In this document: positions 8,920 to 17,470 of the stretch, piece after piece
Position numbering within the stretch: the first letter of the stretch is position 1
Layout of the letters: the number at the start of each line of letters is the position of its first letter
Assembly: GCF_047731265.1 (NCBI RefSeq)
Contig: NZ_CP159835.1
Location: forward strand, 1,426,001-1,490,000
DNA from: Patiriisocius sp047731265
GTDB lineage: Bacteria; Bacteroidota; Bacteroidia; Flavobacteriales; Flavobacteriaceae
Reading direction: 5' to 3'
DNA: 64,000 bases
Translations under genes and position numbers: made by a program
The notes under the pieces: generated by a model
What the model was told of the DNA's origin: nothing
The model's input: only the letters and a program-made list of their open reading frames with translations
The model's database searches: none

Positions 8920-9030
8920 TTATCCAATCCTATTCCTCAAAAAGGCCAAAATCACAATCACAAAAACGATGATAATGATGACTGATTGACTTTCACGGTT
9001 TCTGTCCTTTTTTGATTTTCTATTGAGCAT
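8920..9030 (-). CDS. 36-aa single-pass membrane peptide (small ORF)
   Basis: An ATG at 9030 opens 36 codons ending in TAA at 8920. The first 16 residues are polar and basic (MLNRKSKKDRNRESQS), then comes an unbroken run of I/V/F/L/A of about 14 residues, then LRNRIG. A charged N-terminus plus one ideal transmembrane helix is typical of small membrane proteins or components of larger assemblies. It lies between serS and the HTTM gene on the same strand. There is no clear Shine-Dalgarno, which is normal here. Coding status rests only on composition and topology. Confidence 0.4.
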   Translation of the reverse strand: MLNRKSKKDRNRESQSVIIIIVFVIVILAFLRNRIG

Positions 9031-9063
9031 ATCGTTATATAATCGAAATTGAAATATACAGAA

Positions 9064-10470
9064 TTAATTTTCTCCAGCGCTATCTTTGGCTTTTTTTAAA
9101 ATGGACTTAGGGTCTAATAATTCATGAATTCTTTCTTCACGCTCAGATTTTGAATGATAATCCTTGGGCGAAGGTAAAATCCAATCGTGGTGTTTAAAAT
9201 GATTCCATTCTTCTGCAGCTAAATCTATTGTGGGGTCAATGAGTGTGTTGTATTCCCCGCCATTTACCCTGACTCTGCACTTAACATACACTTCAACATC
9301 AACTCCTTTTTCTGCTTCGACTTGCTTTATTCGTTGCGCTAACTGCCAGATAACATCTGGTTTTGTAAGGGCGGAACGGCTTTGTTTTTTAGAGACCAGC
9401 GCTTCGTAATTGTATTTTTTTCGCAGTTTCGTTTCTTTATCTACAGTCTCAATACTCATGAGTCCGCTTTTAGTGCGTAACATCATGCGCCAGCTTAAAC
9501 GATGGCCTTCTTCGGTCCAGAGGACATCATCTTTAAATCCCCAATGGCGCAATGGAAGTGCAATTTGAATGATAAAGTATACCGAAAATATTCCTATGAG
9601 CACTGGTTTGTATTTAGGAACAACAATTTTTCCTTCTTTGTACAATGGTTTTTTCTTAAGGAATTTACTTTGTAATGTTTCTGAAGAAAAGAAGAAAAAA
9701 GAAAATGCAATAGACATATATGGGAAGATCCCAATTTGAAATACTACCGAATTAAACAAGTGAAAAAACACCGAAACCCAAAATGCAACTACCCGTGTTC
9801 GTTTCCAAAGAAATAATGGGATAATCAGCAAATCGAATAAAATCCCTACATACGCGATGCAGTAATGTATCCACTCTTGTTGAAGGATCCCGCCGATGAG
9901 CCAATAGTTCTTTTTGCCTGCCATAAAGAGAGACGTAGTTGTACCGTCCAGCCAATCTGGGTATATTTTTGCTACGGCAGCGTAGGTATATACAATCCAT
10001 ATTTGAAGTATTATTAGTATTAAAACCCAGCGAGGCATGGAGGGTGATTTCATTGCAGGATTGATTTTCGCATCCAATGAAAACCATCTGTTGGCAGGTA
10101 AAAAAGCCATAATCCAACACAACAGCATCATTAAATAATAATGATTGTTATAGGATGTCTTCTGCATCAAATACACGCAGGTCCACATGAGTGCGTAGCA
10201 AAACATACTAAACCGATATTTATAACCAAGCATAACGCCAACGCCAAAAATCCCCATTACTACAAAATAGACATACATCCAATTGCCTGGTAAGGGTTGT
10301 AAAAAATCAAAGCCAATAAAATTGAAAGTAAACTCTGGTTCAATCATAGTGCGCTTTAACCATCCGGTCGCAATAGCGCCAAATCCTTCCATAGCAATCA
10401 AAAAACCAAAAGCGACTCTAAAAAGAACGAGCCCAGTATTATCGATATGTTTGAATAAAAATTTATTCAT
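9064..10470 (-). CDS. HTTM-domain (vitamin K-dependent gamma-carboxylase-like) membrane protein
   Basis: Start chosen at ATG 10470 (MNKFLFKHIDNTGLVLFRV), which overlaps the ribF stop by 8 nt; 468 aa. The N-terminal half has multiple hydrophobic helices with the HTTM pattern (SYNNHYYLMMLLCWIMAFLPANRWFSLDA; QIWIVYTYAAVAKIYPDWLDG), the fold shared with eukaryotic vitamin K-dependent gamma-glutamyl carboxylase. The C-terminal ~180 residues are soluble, with GFKDDVLWTEEGHRLSWRMMLRTK. Bacterial members have no established substrate. The translational overlap with ribF makes co-expression with flavin synthesis likely; whether that is functional is unknown. Confidence 0.85.
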   Translation of the reverse strand: MNKFLFKHIDNTGLVLFRVAFGFLIAMEGFGAIATGWLKRTMIEPEFTFNFIGFDFLQPLPGNWMYVYFVVMGIFGVGVMLGYKYRFSMFCYALMWTCVYLMQKTSYNNHYYLMMLLCWIMAFLPANRWFSLDAKINPAMKSPSMPRWVLILIILQIWIVYTYAAVAKIYPDWLDGTTTSLFMAGKKNYWLIGGILQQEWIHYCIAYVGILFDLLIIPLFLWKRTRVVAFWVSVFFHLFNSVVFQIGIFPYMSIAFSFFFFSSETLQSKFLKKKPLYKEGKIVVPKYKPVLIGIFSVYFIIQIALPLRHWGFKDDVLWTEEGHRLSWRMMLRTKSGLMSIETVDKETKLRKKYNYEALVSKKQSRSALTKPDVIWQLAQRIKQVEAEKGVDVEVYVKCRVRVNGGEYNTLIDPTIDLAAEEWNHFKHHDWILPSPKDYHSKSEREERIHELLDPKSILKKAKDSAGEN

Positions 10471-11395
10471 GTTGCTTGATATAATTTCTTGCAAATACTT
10501 CGTCAGATTTTATAGCTTGTTTTAGCTCCTCCAAGCTTTTAAATCTAATTTCATCCCTAATGTGTGTCAAGAATTGAATGGTAAGCATTTTGTTATATAA
10601 ATCTTCATCAAAATCAAGGAAAAAAGTTTCTACCGAAGTTTCAGTGCCACCTACTGTTGGATTTAAACCAATGTTTGTGATGCCATACTCTAACATTCCG
10701 TTGATCATTGCTTTTACAATATACACCCCGTTCATAGGGATGAGTTTGTAGTTTTCGTCTAATTTTAAGTTGGCCGTGGGGTAATTGATCGTTCTTCCCA
10801 GGGCTCTCCCTGAAATTATCTCCCCGGTGAGCATAAAAGGGTACCCTAAATAGGTGTTTGCTGTAGTTATATCTCCAGAGAGCAGTGCATTTCGAATTTT
10901 GGTAGAACTAATAGCAACGTCATCCAATTGTTGTGCTGAAATTTCTTCGACCTCAAATCCAAGTTTTTTCCCGTATTGTTTTAGGTTGGTAATATCTGCA
11001 TTGCGATTGCGTCCAAAACGGTGATCATATCCAATAATGATCTTTTTTGCTTTTAATTTTCCAACGAGTAAATCTCTTACATAAGCTTCTGCAGAGAGTC
11101 TTGAGAATTCTTTCGTAAAGGGCTCTACTATAAAATCGTCTAATTGTAAATCGTCTAGAAGTTCCTTTTTTTCTTTGAGGGTATTTAGTAGTTTTATGTC
11201 GCTATTTTCTTGCAACACCATTCTTGGGTGCGGAAAGAACGTTAGTAATACGGAGCGCAACCCTTCCGAATTTGCGGAACTAACCAAACGTTTTATAATG
11301 GCTTGATGTCCTAGGTGAACACCGTCAAAAGTTCCTATGGTAATGATACTACCAGATTCGTTTATATAATTTGATGAATTGAGGTATTCCTCCAT
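10463..11395 (-). CDS. ribF: bifunctional riboflavin kinase/FAD synthetase
   Basis: Makes FMN from riboflavin and FAD from FMN. 310 aa. The N-terminal nucleotidyltransferase domain has GTFDGVHLGHQAII near 22-35 and the later H.R.GR-type HRFGRNR and ISSTKIR motifs. The C-terminal flavokinase domain has GRALGRTINYPTANL and NGVYIVKA. It starts 2 nt downstream of the pth stop (pth ends at 11397) and its end overlaps the HTTM gene, so pth-ribF-HTTM form a tight operon. Confidence 0.97.
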   Translation of the reverse strand: MEEYLNSSNYINESGSIITIGTFDGVHLGHQAIIKRLVSSANSEGLRSVLLTFFPHPRMVLQENSDIKLLNTLKEKKELLDDLQLDDFIVEPFTKEFSRLSAEAYVRDLLVGKLKAKKIIIGYDHRFGRNRNADITNLKQYGKKLGFEVEEISAQQLDDVAISSTKIRNALLSGDITTANTYLGYPFMLTGEIISGRALGRTINYPTANLKLDENYKLIPMNGVYIVKAMINGMLEYGITNIGLNPTVGGTETSVETFFLDFDEDLYNKMLTIQFLTHIRDEIRFKSLEELKQAIKSDEVFARNYIKQHE

Positions 11396-11396
11396 G

Positions 11397-12107
11397 TTAT
11401 TTTCCGTTAAAAGTATTCATTGTGTTTGAAATTCCGGCCAGCCCAAAAGAAGTAATAATGTCTTTACTTTTTTCAAATCGCTCTTTTAACTTGGCTTCTT
11501 CCTCTGCACCCCATTCACCGAGCACATAATCTATTTGTCTTCCTTTTGAAAAGGCATCGCTAATCCCAAATCTAAATCGTGGATATTTTGTAGTTTGCAG
11601 CGTATTTTGAATGTCTTTTAAGCCATTATGGCCTCCGTCACTTCCTTTTGTTTTAATGCGAAAGGTCCCAAAAGCCAAATTAAGATCGTCTGTTATTACC
11701 AATAAATTTTCAATTGGGATTTTCTCTTTTTCCAACCAATATTTTACGGCTTTACCGCTCAAGTTCATATAGGTACTTGGCTTTAGTAGTATAAACGTTC
11801 TGCCTTTCTTTTTATAGGTTGTTGTATCACCTAATCGCACGGTTTCCCAAGTCAAATCCTCAGTAACGGCGAGATGGTCAAGGACTTTAAATCCTATGTT
11901 ATGTCTCGTATTTTCATACTTTGGACCTATATTTCCCAATCCTGCGATTAAAAATTTCTTCATATCTACTTCCTGCGGAGACAGGGCGTTCTTTGTTATT
12001 TCCTCTTTTCTTTCATCTTTAGAAGCGCTACCAGTCCCTAAGGTTGAAGTACGACCTACAAAGGTAGGCTCTTTAGTCCCTAAAAGTTTCCGAAGAAAAG
12101 AAAGCAT
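11397..12107 (-). CDS. pth: peptidyl-tRNA hydrolase with N-terminal extension
   Basis: Recycles peptidyl-tRNA released by drop-off. The catalytic domain begins at about residue 49 (MKKFLIAGLGNIGPKYENTRHN, containing the conserved N and H), followed by KPSTYMNLSGKAV, DDLNLAFG and GGHNGLKDI. The frame extends 48 residues upstream of the canonical start, beginning MLSFLRKLLGTKEP and rich in S/T/E/K; I keep the long form because similar hydrophilic extensions occur in flavobacterial Pth, but translation could start at the internal ATG (11963). First gene of the pth-ribF-HTTM operon. Confidence 0.94.
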   Translation of the reverse strand: MLSFLRKLLGTKEPTFVGRTSTLGTGSASKDERKEEITKNALSPQEVDMKKFLIAGLGNIGPKYENTRHNIGFKVLDHLAVTEDLTWETVRLGDTTTYKKKGRTFILLKPSTYMNLSGKAVKYWLEKEKIPIENLLVITDDLNLAFGTFRIKTKGSDGGHNGLKDIQNTLQTTKYPRFRFGISDAFSKGRQIDYVLGEWGAEEEAKLKERFEKSKDIITSFGLAGISNTMNTFNGK

Positions 12108-12260
12108 TTGCTATTGTTTTATTTTAGACTCAACCTACTTATCAGAAGTATGATCATATTAGGCTCGCATCGTGTTTTTTATAATCGGAATTTGTAATTT
12201 TCTTTTTTTGTAATTTTAAAACTTTACGGGATGGCCCGGAAGTATTTTATTATTTAGTAA

Positions 12261-12297
12261 AAATAAAAAAAGCATCCCGATTTACCGGAATGCTTTG
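12261..12297 (-). terminator. intrinsic terminator of rplY
   Basis: On the minus strand AAAGCATTCCGG and CCCGATGCTTT-type arms form a stem (one C-A mismatch, loop of about 6 nt, 12268-12296) followed by a run of seven T (complement of 12263-12270). It lies 22 nt after the rplY stop. Confidence 0.8.
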
Positions 12298-12318
12298 TAT
12301 ATAATTAACGCGGAGTGA

Positions 12319-12942
12319 TTATTCTGCAGCAGCTTCTTCAGTTGCGCCTTCTGCAGCAGCACCTTCTTCACCTTCTTCTTCCTCATCTGCAACCGCAGTA
12401 CGAGATGTTCTTATTTGGCAAATTACAGTATTATCTGTGTGTAAGATGGTAAACTTGTCATCTTGTACTTCAGTAACATACATTTTATCACCAATTTTCA
12501 TTTCAGTAATATCTGCCTCGATAAAATCTGGTAAGTTAGTTGGAATAGCTTTTACTCTTAACTTACGAGATACGATACGTAAAGTCCCACCGTTACGAAC
12601 TCCACGTGAGCTACCTATAACCTGAACTGGGATCTCCATCATTACTTCTTTGTCATCATAAATTTGATAGAAGTCAATGTGTAAAATTCTGTCAGTTACA
12701 GGGTGAAATTGAATGTCCTGTAAAATTGCATTTAATTTTGTTCCGTCTGCAAGCGAAACTACAACCGTATGCACATCTGGCGTGTATACGAGTTTGTTGA
12801 AAGCGAGTTCTGGTGCTTGAAAGTGTATTGCCTCGTCTCCTCCGTATACTACGCAAGGAACCATACCAGCATTACGTAAGGCAGCAGTTGCTTTTTTGCC
12901 CACGCTTTCTCTTTTTGATCCGTCGATTGTAATTGATTTCAT
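12319..12942 (-). CDS. rplY: 50S ribosomal protein L25/general stress protein Ctc
   Basis: 5S rRNA-binding ribosomal protein of the long (CTC/TL5) type, 207 aa. The N-terminal L25 domain starts MKSITIDGSKRESVGKK and contains PCVVYGG; the C-terminal TL5 domain follows (EIPVQVIGSSRGVRNGG, LRVKAIPTNLPDFIEADIT). The tail is an acidic, Ala/Glu-rich low-complexity stretch (about 185-207). Its own promoter lies upstream and a terminator follows. Confidence 0.97.
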   Translation of the reverse strand: MKSITIDGSKRESVGKKATAALRNAGMVPCVVYGGDEAIHFQAPELAFNKLVYTPDVHTVVVSLADGTKLNAILQDIQFHPVTDRILHIDFYQIYDDKEVMMEIPVQVIGSSRGVRNGGTLRIVSRKLRVKAIPTNLPDFIEADITEMKIGDKMYVTEVQDDKFTILHTDNTVICQIRTSRTAVADEEEEGEEGAAAEGATEEAAAE

Positions 12943-13322
12943 TTTGAAATTTTAATTTATAAACTATTTGTTTTCCCTTTTAAAGGGCTGCAAAGATACT
13001 GTATTATATTTATTTAGCTAAAATTATGCAGGGATTTGTTTGATTGTGAAAGCTTGGTAAGATCCCTTCCCAATTTTGGGTTGTAAACTTTCTGTCTCAT
13101 TTTAACTTTTAACTAAAATTCAGCTTCCCTTCCGTCTGGTATTTTAGGTTATTGGTTTCATTTTAAATCTTCAGTCGCTAGGAGAAGGCGCTTAGATGGA
13201 AAATTTGTTTAAAATATTGATAGTATCGATAAAACCACCAACCTGAAGTATCTGAGCGATATTCAAGGTGAAGCACATCGGTATTTTCCCTAACAATGAC
13301 ATTTTTTAAAAAATTACTGAAG
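12943..13322 (-). promoter_or_regulatory. rplY upstream region with promoter and a start-site palindrome
   Basis: A perfect TATCTTTG box lies on the minus strand at 12991-12998, about 49 nt before the rplY ATG. Just downstream, where transcription should begin, is the 13-bp palindrome CCCTTTTAAAGGG (12975-12987), a possible operator or hairpin at the mRNA 5' end. The remaining ~300 bp up to the prs stop hold no recognisable gene, repeat or RNA. Confidence 0.5.
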
Positions 13323-14261
13323 CTACATCAAAAATTTAGAACTAATACTTTGATTGCCATGAACGCTTTTCATTACATCTGCAAAAAGTGTAGCGCAGGT
13401 TAATACTCTTAATTTTGGGCTGTTTTGTCTTAGCGGGATAGAATCTGTTACGATAAGCTCTTCTAATTTAGACGCTTCCAGACGCTCGTAAGCTTTTCCA
13501 GATAAGATAGGATGCGTGCAAATTGCTCTTACTGAAAGCGCACCACGCTCCATCATTAAATCTGCGGCTTTTGTTAACGTTCCAGCGGTATCGACCATAT
13601 CATCAACGAGCACTACGTTTTTGCCTTGAACATCGCCAATGAGTTCCATGTGGCTAATGATGTTTGCTTTTTCGCGTTGTTTGTAACAGATAACGACATC
13701 GCTTTCCATTGCTTTAGAATAGGCATAGGCTCTTTTAGAACCTCCCATGTCTGGTGACGCGATTGTTAAGTTAGATAGGTTTAATTGTTTTAGATAGGGC
13801 AAGAAAATAGTAGAAGCATATAAGTGATCTACTGGTTTTTCAAAGAACCCTTGGATTTGGTCAGCATGCAAATCCATTGTAATGATACGCGTTGCTCCTG
13901 CTGTTTCTAGCATTTTTGCAACCAACTTTGCTGCAATAGGGACCCGTGGTTTGTCTTTGCGATCCTGTCTTGCCCAGCCAAAATAGGGTATTACTGCAGT
14001 AATGTGTCTTGCACTAGCACGTTTTGCAGCGTCGCACATCAAGAGCAACTCCATTAAATTATCACTGCTAGGATGTGTAGAGCCAATTAAAAACACTCGG
14101 CATCCTCTAACAGACTCCTCAAAGGAAGGCTGAAACTCGCCATCACTATAAGTAGAGGTGATAATATTTCCTAACGGAATACCATACCTTTCTGCGATAT
14201 CTTTAGCTAACGATTGTGATTGTTTACAAGCAAAAATTTTAGGTGTTGGTTCTAGTGGCAT
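13323..14261 (-). CDS. prs: ribose-phosphate pyrophosphokinase
   Basis: Makes PRPP from ribose 5-phosphate and ATP for purine, pyrimidine, His, Trp and NAD synthesis. 312 aa, the normal class I length. It shows SDGEFQPSFEESVRG, the catalytic flexible loop following YFGWARQDRKDKPR, the divalent-metal site MDLHADQIQGFF and the PRPP loop VVLVDDMVDTAGTL. A TACATTTG -7 box at 14284-14291 (minus) lies 22 nt upstream of the ATG. It is followed by rplY on the same strand, but 380 bp and a separate promoter lie between them. Confidence 0.98.
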   Translation of the reverse strand: MPLEPTPKIFACKQSQSLAKDIAERYGIPLGNIITSTYSDGEFQPSFEESVRGCRVFLIGSTHPSSDNLMELLLMCDAAKRASARHITAVIPYFGWARQDRKDKPRVPIAAKLVAKMLETAGATRIITMDLHADQIQGFFEKPVDHLYASTIFLPYLKQLNLSNLTIASPDMGGSKRAYAYSKAMESDVVICYKQREKANIISHMELIGDVQGKNVVLVDDMVDTAGTLTKAADLMMERGALSVRAICTHPILSGKAYERLEASKLEELIVTDSIPLRQNSPKLRVLTCATLFADVMKSVHGNQSISSKFLM

Positions 14262-14467
14262 GGCTGTTGGTTTTGTCTTGCCGCAAATGTAAGTGAATCT
14301 AGAAATGCTTAAAAAGAAAGTTGTTTTGATTTACTAACAAAATTTAAGTTGAGCGTTTGGAGTTTGCTGCTGAATGTTTTCTTGTTTGCTGCTGTAATTT
14401 TAAATAATTGGTTATTTTTACAGTCTGTTTTAAATAACGGCACTACCATTGTCAAATAGACAAAAAT

Positions 14468-14549
14468 GCTCGAGTGGCGGAATTGGTAGACGCGCTGGAT
14501 TCAAAATCCAGTGACTTCGGTCGTGCGGGTTCGATTCCCGCCTCGAGTA
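14468..14549 (+). tRNA. tRNA-Leu (anticodon CAA)
   Basis: Class II tRNA of 82 nt with all arms visible. The acceptor GCTCGAG pairs with CTCGAGT (G-U at the first pair); the anticodon stem CTGGA/TCCAG encloses loop TTCAAAA, giving anticodon CAA (decodes UUG). The long variable arm (TGACTTCGGTCGT) is typical of Leu/Ser, and the T arm is GCGGGTTCGATTCCCGC. Discriminator base A; the CCA end is not encoded. An intrinsic terminator follows 2 nt later. Confidence 0.97.
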
Positions 14550-14551
14550 CT

Positions 14552-14589
14552 ATAAGCCTTAGCGATTCGCTAAGGCTTATTTTTTTTTG
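14552..14589 (+). terminator. intrinsic terminator of tRNA-Leu
   Basis: A near-perfect inverted repeat at 14552-14580 (ATAAGCCTTAGCGA and its complement around a single central T, about 12 usable base pairs) is followed directly by nine T residues. Confidence 0.9.
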
Positions 14590-14771
14590 TGCCTAATAAA
14601 CTAATAATCAAGAATATTAGTTTAGAGTTAAGGAAAAATAGTAGGCAGTTGTTTAAGAGGTATTTTTAAGCTATCTATTTTCGAAGAGAATCTTCATATC
14701 ACTAGGGCCTCTTAGAATGAATATTTTTTTGGAATTTGGCACCTTGTAATTCTTGCATCGAGGTGGTTCCT

Positions 14772-16259
14772 TCATCTGGAATTTACGTGCGTTTGCAATA
14801 AGCGTTTCATTTCTTTTTGTACTGCAGGGTGCTTTTTATGTCCCCAAATTTTATCTCTAGCGATTCGCGCACTTTCTTGCAAGTCTACAATGGGAAGAGG
14901 ATATTGCTCTCCTATTACAACACTACAAAAAGTTTGTTCCATTGGAGTCATTTTCCAAGGTTCATGAATGTGGGCGATGGGTACGTTAGTGAGTTCCGGG
15001 ATCCATTTTTTTATGAATATTCCTTTAGGGTCGTGTTCCTGTGAGTTTTTTACAGGATTGTACAAACGCACGGTGTTAATGCCAGTTGTGCCTGCCTGCA
15101 TTTGAAACTGCGGATAATGAATGCCGGGTTCATAATCTAGAAACTGTCTTGCTAAATGGTAGGTTCCGTCTCGCCAATCTTGGTCTAGATTAAGTGTTAA
15201 AAAAGAAACCACCATAGCTCGCATTCTAAAATTAATCCACCCAGTTTGCTCCACGGCACGCATACAAGCATCAATTAATGGATAGCCCGTTGTTCCTGTA
15301 TTCCAGGCCCTAATAAAGGCTTCGTTTTTAGTATGCGGTAATAACTCGTATCCATTATTAATACAATGGGTTTCATAACTGCACTCCACTTCAAATTTTT
15401 GAATGAAATGACAATGCCAATGCAATCTCGTGAGCATTGCAGAAAAAGCCTTGCTGTTTTTTGTTCCGTTAGGGTGTGTTCCTATAAATTGAAAGGCTTG
15501 TTTAACACTCAAATTTCCCCAAGCTAAGTAGGGCGATAATCTACTGCATCCTGTTCTACTTTCGGTAGGTTTTGAAATGTGATTTTGATAGTTAAATCCT
15601 CTTTGATTCGCAAACGATTTTAGATATCTCCAAGCATTAACTTCCCCAGCTGGTTGATATTGTTTGGGATACTCTTTTAATTGTTTTTCTAGTTTTTCAG
15701 GGAGTAAAAAATGATGTTTAATCGTTTCTTCTTCGGAAATTGAATACCTGTTTTGAACCACTGGTAGGTGCATTTTTACATGCCATTTTTTGCTCCAATC
15801 GTCTCTGTTTTTAATGCCTCGTAAAATACCGTCACGTTGCGATTCTTTCCAAATAATAGCGTGTTCCTTACAAAACGAAGTCACTTTTTTATCTCGATGC
15901 CATGATATTTGAGTCCCGCTTTCTCGATAGCTGAAAATGTTTTGAATATCAAAGGATGCTTTTAAGTATTCAAATATTTCAATAGCTTCTCCATAAAATA
16001 AGTTGACACTTCTACTAAAAGGAATTAGTGTTTTGTTTAATGCTTTAATAGAGTGGTACACAAACTTTAAGTGCCTTGGACTCGTGTCTGGGTATTGCGT
16101 GAGTGAAGGCTCAAATAAATAAATTATATAATATGGAATAGTAGATTGCTCCGCATTAAACAGTGGTTCGTGGTCTTGTGAACGAATATCACGCTTTAAC
16201 CAAACAATATTTGCAGGGTGTTTTTTCAATGGGTGTGCATTATTCTTTTCATATTTCAC
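14772..16259 (-). CDS. cryptochrome/DNA photolyase family flavoprotein
   Basis: 495 aa FAD protein of the photolyase/cryptochrome superfamily. The N-terminal antenna domain starts NIVWLKRDIRSQDHEPL; the C-terminal FAD domain has the conserved GTTGYPLIDACMRAVEQTGWINFRMR and, near the end, NP...HDPKGIFIKKWIPEL. The block that in E. coli photolyase reads NNGGWQWA (holding the Asn near flavin N5 and the FAD-proximal Trp of the electron-transfer triad) is here GIHYPQFQMQAGTTG, with neither residue at that place. It may thus be a distinct subfamily, repairing or sensory; this cannot be settled by reading. Monocistronic between the tRNA and the decayed region. Confidence 0.9.
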   Translation of the reverse strand: MKYEKNNAHPLKKHPANIVWLKRDIRSQDHEPLFNAEQSTIPYYIIYLFEPSLTQYPDTSPRHLKFVYHSIKALNKTLIPFSRSVNLFYGEAIEIFEYLKASFDIQNIFSYRESGTQISWHRDKKVTSFCKEHAIIWKESQRDGILRGIKNRDDWSKKWHVKMHLPVVQNRYSISEEETIKHHFLLPEKLEKQLKEYPKQYQPAGEVNAWRYLKSFANQRGFNYQNHISKPTESRTGCSRLSPYLAWGNLSVKQAFQFIGTHPNGTKNSKAFSAMLTRLHWHCHFIQKFEVECSYETHCINNGYELLPHTKNEAFIRAWNTGTTGYPLIDACMRAVEQTGWINFRMRAMVVSFLTLNLDQDWRDGTYHLARQFLDYEPGIHYPQFQMQAGTTGINTVRLYNPVKNSQEHDPKGIFIKKWIPELTNVPIAHIHEPWKMTPMEQTFCSVVIGEQYPLPIVDLQESARIARDKIWGHKKHPAVQKEMKRLLQTHVNSR

Positions 16260-16449
16260 TACAAATAACCTTCTGTTTTATCAAAGATATTGTGAGGCTA
16301 TTGGCAGTAAATAATTTGATTTTTTTGAGGAACAACTACTTTTTTTTATTTTATAAAGATAAAGAATGTTTGATTATTTCACATTCCTCTGTCAAATCTA
16401 AATACAGAAAACAATACACATAGTGATATGGTCTTAATTTAAGATTAAG

Positions 16450-16934
16450 TTACAAGAGAAGATTAGTATAATTATTGAAAACTGATATAAGCCCTCCAAA
16501 CAATGCGTGACAGGTAATAAAGGCAAGTAAAGAGAGCATTATTCCAAGCAGAAAGGTGTTGAATGATACGGAGCAATTTAAATTTGTGGTCATTGTTTTT
16601 CCTCAATAGGATATGTCTTTGGCAATGGTTTTGTAAGTTGCATCTCCTTCATTCACTAGATTGGTAATTAAAATCATTATATCGGGATAGTTGAGGTGTG
16701 GTTCTATACTCAATTGGCTCGTTACCGTTCCGAGTGCAAGTGATAAGATTAAAGCGTTTATCGATATTAAAATATTTATCATTGTATTTAAGGGATACTG
16801 GTTTTTAGACAATAATCTAAATAGTGTTTCTAAACCTCCTTCAGACCTTGGTGCACTTTTGCAAGTTTTTTTTAGGTGTTTTAATCTTCCATTAAATAGT
16901 TGTCTTCTGTCTTATCTTTTGATTTATTATTCAT
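16450..16934 (-). pseudogene. decayed DUF5706 (Pycsar-effector-like) membrane protein gene
   Basis: Minus-strand reading recovers, in pieces, a DUF5706-type protein: start MNNKSKDKTEDN..., then in another frame GGLETLFRLLSKNQ and NTMINILISINALILSLALG (first membrane segment), then ATYKTIAKDISY, a TGA where the family has Leu (..DIYYLGK..), and the last membrane segment SFNTFLLGIMLSLLAFIT, ending in TAA at 16450. The order matches full-length HD/DUF5706 proteins, but the HD domain and the stretch between the membrane segments are missing and there are frameshifts. DUF5706 membrane proteins act as effectors in cyclic-pyrimidine (Pycsar) phage defence. Assignment is by remembered family pattern. 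Confidence 0.6.
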
Positions 16935-16961
16935 AATAGCAAAGTATTAAGTAAACCTGAT

Positions 16962-17179
16962 TTAGAGGTGCCGCTTTTTTACAACTTTCCCAATATGGAA
17001 ACCTTGAACAATAATTCAAAATAATACAATGACATAGGTTGTATAGCGTATTATCTCTCCTAAAAGTTCTTTACTTAATCTTAATGCAAGGGCTATAGAA
17101 ATACCCCCTTGTAATCCTCCCCAAGTTAAAATAATTACTGTTTTAATGGACTCTTCTTCTTCTTCTTCTTCTTCTTCGT
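16962..17179 (-). pseudogene. C-terminal remnant of a CPA1-type Na+/H+ antiporter
   Basis: Minus-strand translation gives VIILTWGGLQGGISIALALRLSKE, the hallmark WGGLRGG.SIALAL helix of CPA1 sodium/proton antiporters, then RYTTYVIVLF, an in-frame TGA (17016-17018) where the family has a codon of the helix ..VVVFSIIVQGLTIG.., and IIVQGFHIGKVVKKRHL with a stop at 16962. The N-terminal ten or so helices are absent. Immediately upstream the frame runs through nine Glu codons made by a (CTT)8 microsatellite. Clearly a dead fragment next to the DUF5706 remnant. Confidence 0.7.
17153..17177. repeat. (CTT)8 microsatellite
   Basis: Eight perfect CTT units (GAA on the minus strand) inside the antiporter remnant, encoding a poly-Glu run in the surviving frame. 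Such tracts vary in length by slippage; here it probably expanded after the gene lost function. Confidence 0.9.
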
Positions 17180-17470
17180 GCTTTAACAATGAATGGGGAT
17201 ATGTCTTATTTTATGATGTTTAAATTTTTTAAGCATTGCCTCGTGTGTCAGTTGCGTTAAGTGTTGCAACGTCTTTGGTGATTATATTCGAAATAAGGAC
17301 TTTTTTTCATTGTTATTTGATTTATAATGATATTTAGAGGGATGTCTATTATTGCCTAAAAATGATCACAAAAGTCAGTCCTTAAAAAAATCCAAGAGAA
17401 TAAATTAGTGCTAAAAAATGGATGAAATTTTTAAGTAATTGAAGCGCAGTCGAAGCAAGTCCAGTGAAGT
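17180..17470. other. non-coding spacer within the gene graveyard
   Basis: About 290 bp with stops in all frames between the antiporter and secreted-protein remnants. No family is recognised. Near 17440-17460 is TTGAAGCGCAGTCGAAGC, similar to a short GACTGCGCT-containing phrase common in flavobacterial intergenic DNA. Confidence 0.4.
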
